From Balamuthia mandrillaris (taxonomy: Eukaryota; Discosea; Longamoebia; Balamuthiidae), in the NCBI GenBank assembly GCA_031835245.1, contig JAVKOQ010000552.1, positions 7,501 to 28,185 of the forward strand: a stretch of DNA of 20,685 bases. Direction: 5' to 3'. The notes under the pieces are model-generated. The model was not told the DNA's origin and ran no database searches. It saw only the letters and a list, made by a program, of their open reading frames with translations. The translations under genes were made by a program, and so were the position numbers. Position 1 is the first letter of the stretch. Each line of letters begins with the position of its first letter. Positions 8,644 to 16,663 of this stretch are shown here, one piece after another.

Positions 8644-9126
8644 CAAGCAAACCATTAAGAAGGTAGTCATCATATTCCTTTCGTTTATCACTGTCAGTGA
8701 GCACTTCCTTCGCAAACACCAGGTCCCTAAACACAGCCACCGCCTCTGGATCTTTGTTCTTATCCGGATGCCTATTCATTTATTTTTTTGTGTTTCATCC
8801 AACGTATGGAGTGAGATGGACCACTTCGCGCAGTGAAAAAAAAAAAGTACAAACCATTTTTTGGAGAGTTGACGAAAAGCGGAGCGAATGTCCTTGATGG
8901 ACGCGTCGGAAGGCACGCCGAGGAGATCGTAGTAGTTCTTGCCAGAGGAGATGTCCTCGATCATTTGGTAGTACTCGGTGGCGGAGGTGAAGCTGCCATG
9001 GCTGCGGGCCACGGAGGGCCAAGGCAGCAAGAAGAACAGCACACAAAGGAGCGACGAGAACCACCAGAGGAAAGAAGGAGAGGGAGAGAGGAGAAGCGAC
9101 ACCCTCCCGCCGCTTCGTTCCCACAT
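7660..9126 (-). CDS. DNAJC25: DnaJ homolog subfamily C member 25 (ER-type J protein)
   Basis: Four exons on the minus strand: 9126-8855, 8771-8653, 8443-8346 and 8250-7660, giving 359 residues, the length of human DNAJC25. Residues 1-42 form a signal peptide or anchor with a long hydrophobic core (FLWWFSSLLCVLFFLLPW). The J domain spans about 64-130 (YYDLLGVPSDASIKDIRSAF, then KKWHPDKNKDPEA with HPD at 92-94). Next come NYYGRYAHRYGAPDHDIRWVLFWLITS with one membrane span, a basic coiled region (KQRQRLLAQSQGL), a second hydrophobic segment (WRDLLVVRLVLLPFRVCRWIY) and an Arg-rich end. Order and wording match the animal family. J domains stimulate Hsp70 ATPase, here presumably the ER one. The start at 9126 was chosen because upstream codons are GA repeat. 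The HPD-side Trp is split by an intron. A duplicated donor lies in intron 3. Confidence 0.9.
8271..8365. repeat. Direct tandem duplication (51-bp unit) spanning a splice donor
   Basis: Two near-identical copies of a unit containing AGAACAGAGAAGAGAGAG then CATACCGAAGTGATAAGCC, with the CATACC block at 8290 and again at 8341. The offset is 51 bases, exactly 17 codons. Each copy carries, on the minus strand, the end of DNAJC25 exon 3 (CTTATCACTTCG) followed by a GTATG donor. Confidence 0.9.
8475..8642. repeat. Purine tract: GAA/GAAA repeats then (GA)n
   Basis: Simple repeat filling most of DNAJC25 intron 2 (8652-8444). On the sense (minus) strand it is pure CT-rich sequence ahead of the acceptor. 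Confidence 0.9.
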
Positions 9127-9865
9127 TCTTTTGTTTGGCCTGTCTTTTTTGTTTGTAAAAAAATTCTCCTCTCTCCTCTCTGCTCTCTGCTCTCTCCTCT
9201 CATCCGCCACTCTCTCCTCTCCTCTTCCTACTCTCCACTCCCTCTCTCTCTCTCCTCTCTCCCTCTCCTCTCTCTCCTCTCTCCCTCTCTCTCTCTCCTC
9301 TCTCCTCTCTCCTCTCTGCTCTCTCCTCTCTCCTCTCTGTCTCTCTCTTTCTCTCCTCTCTCCTCTCTCCTCTCTCCTCTCTCCTCTCTCCCTCTCTCCT
9401 CTCTGCTCTCTGCTATCTCCTCTCTCTGCTCTCTGCTTTCTCCTCTCTCTGCTGTCTCTCTCTCTCCTCTCTGGTCTCTCTTCTGTCTTCTAGCTCTCTC
9501 TCTCTCTCTGTTTCTGTGTCTGTTTCTTTTTAAAATTCAGAATCTATCTGTGTTTTGAAAGTAAAATCGATTTGAAGAGAAGGAAAGGAAGAGAGGGAGA
9601 GGGGGGTTATTTACAGGCTTCTTATTTCTTTGTATGTGGTTGTTTGAACACCAATAGCAAGATATAGAGGAGGAGAGGAGAGAAAAGAGCAGTGAACTTG
9701 AATAGTGGTTTGAAACATGAATGTGCGGTGCCAAGGCAACAGGATACCAGAACTAAAGACCGAACCTCCTAGGAAAACCATGGATGACAGTCAGTGAGTC
9801 TTGGAGAGTACAGAAATGCACATGTTTCAACAACCAACCACTAACCATAGAAAGCAAGACACCCC
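9127..9865. other. Gene-free 740-base region with a long CTCTCC-type tract
   Basis: Between the DNAJC25 start and the stop of the next minus-strand gene. From about 9165 to 9510 it is nearly pure C/T on the plus strand, built from imperfect CTCTCC, CTCTCTG and CTCTGCTCT units. Read on the DNAJC25 sense strand it is GA-rich and lies immediately upstream of that gene, so it probably includes its promoter and leader. 9510-9865 is unremarkable mixed sequence. Long translations here are repeat artefacts. Confidence 0.7.
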
Positions 9866-10275
9866 TTACTTGGATGTCTTTCTATCGCTGGAGTGGGCGG
9901 AACAGCCCACAGCACAGTCGTACATCGTCTTGGCAAACTCGGTGGCATCGCGCTGATCCACAAACCAGCCGAAGGCGAATGGTTGGTCCTCGCATTCCAG
10001 AACCTCGCAGGCGTCGTGGTAGGGGTACCTCGAGGCTCTGTAGAAGGGATGCTGCAAGCGGGTCTTCATTTTTCCAGGGTTGCCTCCACAGCGCACTCGC
10101 AGGCCTGCAGCTCCTCCGCCACCTGCGAAGAACAGACGAAGCGCTGGGAGCCAACCTCCTCCCAGCTCACCAGCTTGAACCGATGGGCATCGCAGCCGGT
10201 TGCGATCTCATCGGTAAGCGCGCCTTCGAACACGATTTCCGTGTTTCTTCCCAGCTGTTTTGGACTTGAGCTCAT
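9866..10275 (-). CDS. Unrecognised small protein, reading frame broken once
   Basis: Two overlapping minus-strand frames together look like one gene. The first begins at the ATG at 10275 (MSSSPKQLGRNTEIVFEG) and runs to ATLEK, stop, at 10066. The second continues from KTRLQHPFYRASRYPYHDACEVLEC through QPFAFGWFVDQRDATEFAKTMYDCA to a stop at 9866. Both have GC-rich, balanced codon use. The switch is at a run of five A (GGAAAAATG); six A would keep one frame, giving a protein of about 137 residues. A 38-base intron is possible in phase but lacks a pyrimidine tract. An upstream exon at 10383-10359 (MSFGIGHL) may be spliced on over a (GA)n intron. I do not recognise the family; the aromatic second half is weakly EVH1/PH-like to the eye, no more. 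Confidence 0.55.
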
Positions 10276-10279
10276 GACT

Positions 10280-10282
<3 letters not shown>

Positions 10283-10319
<37 letters not shown>
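10283..10319. repeat. (CT)n microsatellite
   Basis: About 18 CT units on the plus strand, directly upstream of the ATG at 10275 of the minus-strand gene, so GA on its sense strand. Confidence 0.9.
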
Positions 10320-10322
<3 letters not shown>

Positions 10323-10449
10323 GTCTGCCCTGGGTGGACTTCTGTCTCTCTTAATTACGGAGGTGGCCAATGCCGAAAGACATGGTTGGACTTTGGGTGA
10401 CTTTGCTGTTGTCTCTCTTTGGCGTGAAACGTGTTTAAAAGGTTTTTCA

Positions 10450-11767
10450 TCAACAAGAATAAGTGCAACGAGGAAGGTGATAGGTCTCCAACTGCCAGTA
10501 CTTGCCTTTTACTCCCTCCCACGACTTATCCTCGCTGGGATCAATCTTGATGGGCTGATAGGTGGTGGTGAGGCCCATCCCTTTGAGGTCCGCCTCGGAG
10601 ACTCGGCAGTAGACCTCGTAGAAGAACTTGTTGGTGGCTCCGAGGCCGTTGAAGAAGGAGTAGATGCCGTTGGGATAGCGAAGCAAGTCCGGTACGTGCT
10701 CATGGAACTCCCTCAGATCCTCGTAGTATTCTCCAAATGTATCAAAGAAGATGCCATCAAACAATATTGGTCCTTGCACTTCCTCTTCCTCTTCTTCCTC
10801 TTTCTTCTCTTCGTCTTTCCGTTGCGCCTCTTCATCGTTTTGTTTTGTTGAAGAAGGAGAAGAAGAAAGACGGCCTTGCAACAAAGAAGGCATAACATCC
10901 TGCCACCGTCCAAATAGGATGTGCACTCCAGGCTTCTTGTCCCAGCCTTTCTCCAACATGTGAGCGTAAACGTCGGCGTGAGCCTCTATGATGACATGCC
11001 GCCGCGGCTTTCTCTCCTGCAACAGCTCGTCGATGATGCCCAAGCCGAAACCCACGTTCAGCACGTCCAGCCCCTCACGAGGACACAGCATCTCCGCGTG
11101 CAGCCGCATGAGAGGGGCCTCCCAACCCATCATCACCGCATTGTTCTCCTCATCCAACAGCTTATTGTCCTCATACCTCAGCCGTTGCGAGAGATAGTCC
11201 TTGTTGCTCGCCTCTGCTCCCCCCTCTTTCTTCCCAGCAGAAGAAACCGAAGCAGCACAAGAGGACTTTCGGCCAAGAATGCCCAAGAGGAGCTCCACAC
11301 GACACCCTTCGTTCAGCAAAAACTCATAGAGGCGGGAGTGACCCGCTCTTTCGGCATACTCCCCGGCCGTCCGGCCGTTGGAGTCCAGTATGTTCCATGG
11401 GTGTCCCGCCTGCAGCAAGGCCCTCACCATTTCCTCGTCCCCACGCTCGGCGGCGATGTGGAGGCAGCTGCGGCCCTGGCCGGAGGGATCGGGGTCCTGG
11501 AACCAGAGGTTGAGCCCTATGTCGAGGATGCGTTGCACCGAGGGGAGGTCCCCGGCGGCCGTTGCTTTGAGCAAGCTTTGTTGGAGCTCTTCCATGGAGG
11601 GAGAAGGAGAAGCGTCACCGGCCTTGGTTTTTTTCAAAAAAAAAAAAAAAAAGGAGTGTCAGTGAGAAAACGGAACACATGTTGTGAGCGAGTCACCGCT
11701 GTACCTCTTCTTCTTGTTCGCAGGCTTTGGCTCGTTTGTTGGGCAGCTGCTGCTTTTCGTTTTCCAT
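10450..11767 (-). CDS. RMT2: Ankyrin-repeat arginine N-methyltransferase (RMT2 type)
   Basis: Two exons: 11767-11705 and 11622-10450, giving 411 residues, essentially the length of yeast Rmt2. The first exon (MENEKQQLPNKRAKACEQEEE) was found by matching a phase-0 donor GAG|GTACAG to the acceptor CCAAG|GCCGG across an 82-base intron. Residues about 40-130 hold ankyrin repeats (SCLHIAAERGDEEMVRALLQAG; GRTAGEYAERAGHSRLYEFL). The methyltransferase follows: DYLSQRLRYEDNKLLDEENNAVMM, the AdoMet-binding VLNVGFGLGIIDE (about 208-220), HVIIEAHADVY, GRWQDV, FDGIFFDTFGEYYEDL and NGIYSFFNGLGATN. Rmt2 methylates the delta nitrogen of arginine, in yeast on ribosomal protein Rpl12. A low-complexity insert (Ser then Lys/Glu runs) of about 40 residues separates GRWQDV from FDGIFFDTF. 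A different start, at 11595, would drop 30 residues. Confidence 0.93.
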
Positions 11768-12057
11768 GCCTTTCTTTCTTGCTTGCTGCCAACACCAACA
11801 AACAAGTGGGTCAAGTGTTCTCCCGTCTTTCTGGTTTTCCCGTGACTACGGTACGGTTTTGCCTGCGCTTGCTTTTGTCTAACAATATTTTCCGCTGGAT
11901 TTCCCATACATCAGCACTGCGCTCAATGGACACAATATTCTCCTCTCCATTTCAATAACGCATGAGTGACCCAGGAAACGAATCATTCTTTACATTCTTT
12001 TTTTTTCTTTCTTCCTTCTCCTTCTCCTCTCCTCTCCTCTCTTCGCTTCTCTTGTCA
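11768..12057. other. Spacer upstream of RMT2
   Basis: About 290 bases between the RMT2 start and the stop of the Nudix fusion gene, both on the minus strand. The left part could carry the RMT2 leader; the part near 12000-12050 is T/C-rich. No gene seen. Confidence 0.45.
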
Positions 12058-13208
12058 TCACGAACCAGCAGGACGGGAGCCTTCCTCTGCGATTAGAGAC
12101 ATGGGATAGATGGCGCCTCCTTTGGCGATGTACTCGAACCACTCCCTGGGTTCTCTGCCTCTCAGCGGCAGCCCGTTTTCCTGGGTCACGTCCTCCAATG
12201 TGGCCCACACGGCACCCACCGACTCGTAGTTGGGGATCGACTTGGGGAGCTGCGTTTCATCCTTCGGGTGACCATAGAATACGACTCGCATTCTTACATA
12301 CGCTTGATCTATTTTTCAAAAAAAGTAAGGTTAATATTTGTCTGAGTAAAGGACAGATGAAGAAAGAGCTTGAAAGCAAACTAGCAGAAGGAGAGGGAGA
12401 GGGAGAGAGGGAGAGAGGGAGAGGGGAGAGGAGAGAGCAGAGAGGAGAGCGGAGAGAGGAGAGAGGAGAGAGCAGAGAGCAGAGAGCAGAGAGACAGAAC
12501 GATAGAGAAATGACAAGAAGTTACCATCTCGCTTTAATGTTCTGCCAGGGGACCATTCGATGCGTAAAACTCCCGTAAGCTCTATATCTATTCCAGCCTC
12601 TTCCTTGGTCTCTCGTATGGCCGCTTCCCCCAGTTTTTCTCCTTTAATATAACAAACAATAGTCAAGCGAATGAACGAAAGAAAGAACAAGTTCGAACAA
12701 ACCAGCATCAACCCTGCCAGCAGGCAACCAAAAGCCGGTATTGCAAAACTCTTGTACAAGCAGAAAACGTCCATCTGAACGTCTCTGACAAACTACCAAC
12801 GCAAATGCATATATCACTATTGATCAAGAAGAAGGAACAAGGAAGAAGAAGGGAAGAAAAAGAGGAAGAAGAAGAAGAAGAAGAAGAAGAAGAAGAAGAA
12901 GAAGAAGAAGAAGAAGAAGAAGAAGAAGAAGAAGAAGAAGAAGAAGAAGAAGAAGACGAAGCAGAACAAGACGAAGAAGAACGAATAAGACGATGAAGAT
13001 AAAAGAACCAAAACAGAGAGAGGATGTTAGAGGTTTGAGTCTGATGGAAGATGATGAGTTTGGCAAAGTTTACATGACTCCGTCGTGTCTTCGGTATGTG
13101 CTCCAGGCGGGGCATGCTCATTGAACAGATGCACAGGGAATCGGCTCCACTTTCTTCAATTGATAAGAAAACATCATCAACATATCGAAACGGAGGAGAG
13201 AGGAGAGC

Positions 13209-13247
<39 letters not shown>

Positions 13248-14204
13248 AACACAGAACAGAGGTAACGTACTTCTTCTTGTCCCCCTCGTTGGTGCAGAGA
13301 GGACAGACGGTTGGGGTGTTGGGTTCGTTAACATGGTAAAGAGGGTGATGCGCGTACAGCTGAAAAGCTGTGAGGTTTTCTAAGCCGCACGTTGGGCACT
13401 GATACACCGTCTCGTTGCTGTTTCGTTTCATCCCATGAGATGAGATGAAAGAAGAGCAAAAGGAGCAGGAGAAGGAGGAGAACGTACTTGTTGTTGGTGC
13501 CTTGGGCGGCGATGGTCGTGAGAGTGGAAAGCAGGTCCGAGGAGGAGGCCGTCACCATGTTGGCTCCCTTGTCAAAGCAGGACAACCGCGTGTGCGCAGA
13601 GTTGGCCGCCGTCCAGCTGTGCACCGCTATGAACGTGCGTTTGTCCGCCTGTCTGGCTGCTGCCACCAACGGCAAACCTCTTCATTGGAAGCGAGGTGAG
13701 CGATGCTGCAAAGCGGACATAAGAGGATAGAAGGAGAAGGAGAAGGAGAAGGAGAAGGAGAAGGAGAAGGAGAAGGAGAAGCAAAAGGAGAAGCAAACAA
13801 GGAGGAAAAGAGACGAAGTGGAAACAGAAGCAAAGAGAATAGGTTCAAACGTACGCATCCGATCCATCAGAGCGACCGCCAAGTTTAGTCACCACCACAG
13901 AGTAATACGGCAAAGCATCTGCAAATTTTTCCTCCTCCCCCTCCCTCGTCGTCTTCGTCTTCTTCTTCTTCTTGTCCTTCTTTTGGCTGTTCTTCTTCTT
14001 CGTCTTCTTCTCGTTCAACTTCTTCAAAGCGGTGGCCAGGTCGGCCGCGTGCTCCACCTTAAAATGGGCCAAGCCCTCCATCGCCGCCAACAGCGAGGAG
14101 GCCTCCCCCTTCAACCCGTTGGACTGGCCGCCCGCCAGGAACAACAGCCGCAGCTTTGCGGTCGTCGGCCTTCTTGGCGCTTGTTGGTCTCCCTCTCCTT
14201 CCAT
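12058..14204 (-). CDS. Receiver-like + C2H2 zinc finger + Nudix hydrolase fusion
   Basis: Seven exons: 14204-13855, 13679-13488, 13417-13271, 13153-13074, 12816-12703, 12641-12525 and 12308-12058, summing to 1251 bases (416 residues) with every phase matching. Residues 1-180: KLRLLFLAGG, then PYYSVVVTKLGGRSDG, GLPLVAAARQADKRTFIAVHSWTA, FDKGANMVTASSSDLLSTL. This alternation resembles a response-regulator receiver fold, but the phospho-acceptor Asp is not evident, and a Lys-rich insert interrupts it. Residues about 186-256: two zinc-binding pairs, YQCPTCGLENLTAFQLYAHH and VCPLCTNEGDKKKKWSRFPVHLFNEH. Residues 257-416: Nudix domain with a perfect box at 290-312, G-RVDAG-E-KLGEAAI-RETKEEAGI, which binds metal and cleaves nucleoside-diphosphate-linked substrates. 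The substrate is not predictable. The receiver assignment is inference; the Nudix box is certain. Confidence 0.88.
12385..12493. repeat. GGGAGA / GAGAGAGCA repeat tract
   Basis: Imperfect purine repeat inside the last intron of the Nudix fusion gene (12309-12524); pyrimidine on the sense strand. Confidence 0.85.
12853..12957. repeat. (GAA)n trinucleotide repeat
   Basis: About 30 nearly perfect GAA units, inside the 257-base intron (12817-13073) of the Nudix fusion gene. On the sense strand it is TTC, so its poly-Glu and poly-Phe translations are not protein. Confidence 0.92.
13207..13244. repeat. (GA)n microsatellite
   Basis: Sits in the 117-base intron (13154-13270) of the Nudix fusion gene; CT on the sense strand. 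Confidence 0.9.
13728..13783. repeat. (GGAGAA)n hexanucleotide repeat
   Basis: About nine units in the first intron (13680-13854) of the Nudix fusion gene. Confidence 0.9.
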
Positions 14205-14443
14205 GTTGTTTTTTTTTGATTAAAAATTTTTAAATAAAAATTATAAAAAATTAACAAATTTTTTATTTATAATTTTTTTGTTGGTATTTCCCTGAAACAA
14301 AAAAAAAATGGTTTGGGGGAAAAACAAAAAACTAGGAGAGGTTCGCTTTGCGTTGTTTTATGTACACACGCACTCACTTTAAACAACATCGAAAAAATAA
14401 AAATAAAATAGGTTCCGCTTGGTTGGGGTGCTCATCATCATGA
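14205..14443. promoter_or_regulatory. AT-rich block between two minus-strand genes
   Basis: The first 80 bases after the Nudix fusion start (14208-14290) are almost pure A/T with runs such as TTTTTAAATAAAAATTAT, far more AT-rich than anything nearby. It lies directly upstream of that gene and is the best candidate for its core promoter. The rest is mixed and contains the 3' end of the Glu/Gln-rich gene. Function inferred from position and composition. Confidence 0.5.
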
Positions 14444-16114
14444 TCATTTGTTTCTGTTTTTGCCTCTTCTCCGTTTTTGTTTTCTGCTCTTTTTGGAGGG
14501 TTGCTGCTGCTGTTGTGGTTTGTTTGCTGCTCTCTCTTCTGATCCCCTTTCTGCGTCGTCTTCCTCTCCTTCCAGTTGATCTTCTTCTTGTTGTTCTTCG
14601 TTTTCATCTCCGTTTGCGTCTTGTTCTGTTTCCTTCTCGTTTATGGGCTGTCGTCCCTCATCAATGTTCTTCGCCGCCTCTTCTCCTTGTTGTTCTGCTT
14701 CTTCCAGCTGCACTTCTTCTTTTTCTCCTTCTTTGTGGTCTTCTTCTTTTTGTTGTGGTTGTTGATCCTGCTCAACTCCAACTTCCAACTTTGCTTCTTC
14801 TTCCCGTGCTATCCGCTCTTCTTCTTGTTGTGGCTGAGGTTCTTGTTCGAGTTCAACTTCGAGCTGTGCTTGTTCTCCTTCTCTCTGTACTTCTTCGTTT
14901 TGTTGTGGCTGAGCTTCTTGGCCGAGTTCAACTTCGAGCTGTGCTTGTTCTCCTTCCTCACTCGGAAGTTGTTGTGATTGTAGATGCTGAGGTTCCTCGT
15001 TTTGTTGTGGTTGTGGGTCTTGTTCGGCGTCAACTTCCGACACTAGTTCTTGTTCGGGCGCTGGTTCGTGTTGTTGTGGTTCTGGTTGTGGTGCTTCCTC
15101 TTTTTCTTTTTCTTTTTGTGGTTGTGGTTGAGGTTCTTGTTCGGGTTCAACTTCTGACACTAGTTCTTGATCGGCTTCTGACGCTGGTTCATGTTGTCGT
15201 GGCTCTGGTAGTTGTTCTGGTTCAAATTCTAGTTCTCGTTGTACCTTTTCTTCTTCTTGTTTCTCTTCTGCTGTTACTTCATGTTTTTCGTTTGTAGTTG
15301 GCTGAGATGCAAAATCTCCCCATAGGTCTTCTTCTTGTTCATCGTTCATCTCCTTTGCTTTGTCTTCGTCATCACTTTGTTTTTGTTCTTCTTGTTCTTC
15401 TGTTTGTTTGTCTTGTGGTGCGTCGTCTGTTTTGTCGAAAGAAGCGTGCGCTTCATCTTCATCTCCCTTTCGTTGTTGCTTGCCTTCTTCTATTTCCGTT
15501 TCTGTAGGATGCGCTTCTTCCTTTTCATCTGCTCCACCAAATTGACTGAAGTTCTGCTTGTCTGTTGGGGTCATAAAAACTTCTTCCGCTTCTTCATGTT
15601 CTTCCCTTTGTTTTCGTGGCGGTACTACTTCTTCGTCAAACGGATTCTTTTCGGTCCCTTCGCTCTCGCCATCGTCATCACCGCTGCTGTCGTCATTTCG
15701 CGCTTCTGCTATGGCATCGCGTTCTGCTTCTACCTGTTGTTCTCCATCCTCTATTGCGTTTGCTCCACTCTCCGCTTCGCTTTCAAGTGGTACTTCTGCT
15801 GGCTGAAGTTCTTTTTGATGCCGTTGCTGCTCTTCACCGACTTTGACTTCCTTCTCCCCCGTTTCTTCCACCTCTTCCTCCACTTTCTCTCTTTTCACCT
15901 CTTTCTCTTTGCCTTTCTTCTTGGTAAGGGCATCTCTCTTATTTTTCACCGCCTCTCTTCTCTCTGCCTCCTCTTCCTCAGTAATCCCTTGTCTTGCCTG
16001 TTTTTTCTTGCTGGAGCCTCCTCCTCTCCCTCCTCCTTCGTTGTCAGAGTCCTCGTCCACAGTGGCCCAAATGTCATCAAGCTCTTTGTGGAGCTTGCTT
16101 TTGTTCACTCCCAT
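14444..16114 (-). CDS. Long Glu/Gln-rich charged protein, unknown function
   Basis: A single exon of 556 residues from the ATG at 16114 (MGVNKSKLHKELDDIWATVDEDSD); seven more codons are open upstream but begin without an ATG. Residues about 1-100 are charged and helical (EEEEAERREAVKNKRDAL, then KEKEVKREKVEEEVEE). The middle is acidic, with a possible short motif EKNPFDEEVVPPRK and FMTPTDKQNFSQFGG. Residues about 290-480 are Gln/Glu/Pro repeats (EQAQLEVEL, QPQPQ, QHEPA). The C-terminus is strongly basic (KKSRKQKRRRGKNRNK), like a nuclear or nucleolar targeting signal. No globular domain is visible and the protein is probably disordered. NPF and WATVD could be adaptor-binding motifs, but that is speculation. 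At DNA level a 75-base unit is duplicated inside the gene. Confidence 0.75.
   Translation of the reverse strand: MGVNKSKLHKELDDIWATVDEDSDNEGGGRGGGSSKKKQARQGITEEEEAERREAVKNKRDALTKKKGKEKEVKREKVEEEVEETGEKEVKVGEEQQRHQKELQPAEVPLESEAESGANAIEDGEQQVEAERDAIAEARNDDSSGDDDGESEGTEKNPFDEEVVPPRKQREEHEEAEEVFMTPTDKQNFSQFGGADEKEEAHPTETEIEEGKQQRKGDEDEAHASFDKTDDAPQDKQTEEQEEQKQSDDEDKAKEMNDEQEEDLWGDFASQPTTNEKHEVTAEEKQEEEKVQRELEFEPEQLPEPRQHEPASEADQELVSEVEPEQEPQPQPQKEKEKEEAPQPEPQQHEPAPEQELVSEVDAEQDPQPQQNEEPQHLQSQQLPSEEGEQAQLEVELGQEAQPQQNEEVQREGEQAQLEVELEQEPQPQQEEERIAREEEAKLEVGVEQDQQPQQKEEDHKEGEKEEVQLEEAEQQGEEAAKNIDEGRQPINEKETEQDANGDENEEQQEEDQLEGEEDDAERGSEERAANKPQQQQQPSKKSRKQKRRRGKNRNK
14849..14956. repeat. 75-base in-frame tandem duplication inside the Glu/Gln-rich gene
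   Basis: An identical 33-base block occurs at 14849-14881 and 14924-14956, with similarity continuing to its left. The period is 75 bases (25 codons), coding for EGEQAQLEVEL and neighbours. More diverged copies lie further right (around 15020-15060 and 15140-15190). Confidence 0.85.
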
Positions 16115-16663
16115 CCAAATAGTACGGCGAGGCAAGTAATCGATCGATGGGGTTGTTGTTCACTACGGATGGAACAAATCTGTTGTAACACACACAACAA
16201 AACAGCCACACAAAAACAGAGCATCAAACAAAAAAAGCACGAGAGAAGATTGATGATGAGCAAGTGTTACACGCACAAAAAGTTAACCAAAAAAAAGGGG
16301 TGGGAATCAAAAAAAAATAATAATACGCACACACACAAAAAAAGTCACTGATAAATCCTTAGCGTGTGTGCGTGTGAACTCACAGCCAAGAAATTGAAAA
16401 CAAAAACAGAAGCGCGCAGCAGAAGTTCGCGTGCGTGTATGGGGCGCTGGTTGGTGCCCTCCCCCCCTTCGCTCTGCCGCGTATTTTTCGTTCCGTTCGC
16501 TTTTCCTTCCGCCACTTTTCTTCGTTTGTTCATGCGGCGATGGACACGAGATTGGATGTGAGACAGATCCACGTAATTTTGTCGACAAATTAATTGCATT
16601 GTCGACTGATAAAGAAGCAGAATTCTTATTTACACTTTTCGATAAAAATAACATGCATTCTTA
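16115..16663. promoter_or_regulatory. Spacer upstream of the Glu/Gln-rich gene
   Basis: About 550 bases between that gene's start and the stop of the helicase, both on the minus strand. It contains A-rich runs, CACACA stretches, and, near 16577-16606, TTTTGTCGACAAA and a second GTCGAC. It lacks a convincing coding frame on either strand and probably holds the promoter of the Glu/Gln-rich gene and the helicase 3' end. Confidence 0.5.

Noticed and set aside
9165-9558. Ser/Leu-rich frames over the CTCTCC tract
   Set aside because: Every frame of a CT tract is open; no non-repeat sequence supports a gene.
10921-11958. 345-residue open frame on the plus strand
   Set aside because: It is the complement of the RMT2 coding exons, where GC-rich codon bias removes stops from the opposite strand; its translation has no recognisable domain.
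12805-12996. Poly-Glu open frame
   Set aside because: Direct translation of the (GAA)n repeat, which lies in an intron of the opposite-strand Nudix fusion gene.
14419-15297. 292-residue Leu/Val-rich plus-strand frame resembling a multi-span membrane protein
   Set aside because: It is the antisense of the Gln/Glu/Pro repeats of the Glu/Gln-rich gene; the hydrophobic look is the complement of CAG/GAA-type codons.
15335-16351. 338-residue Phe/Leu-rich plus-strand frame
   Set aside because: It is mostly the antisense shadow of the same acidic gene and runs on into the spacer with poly-Lys, not a membrane protein.
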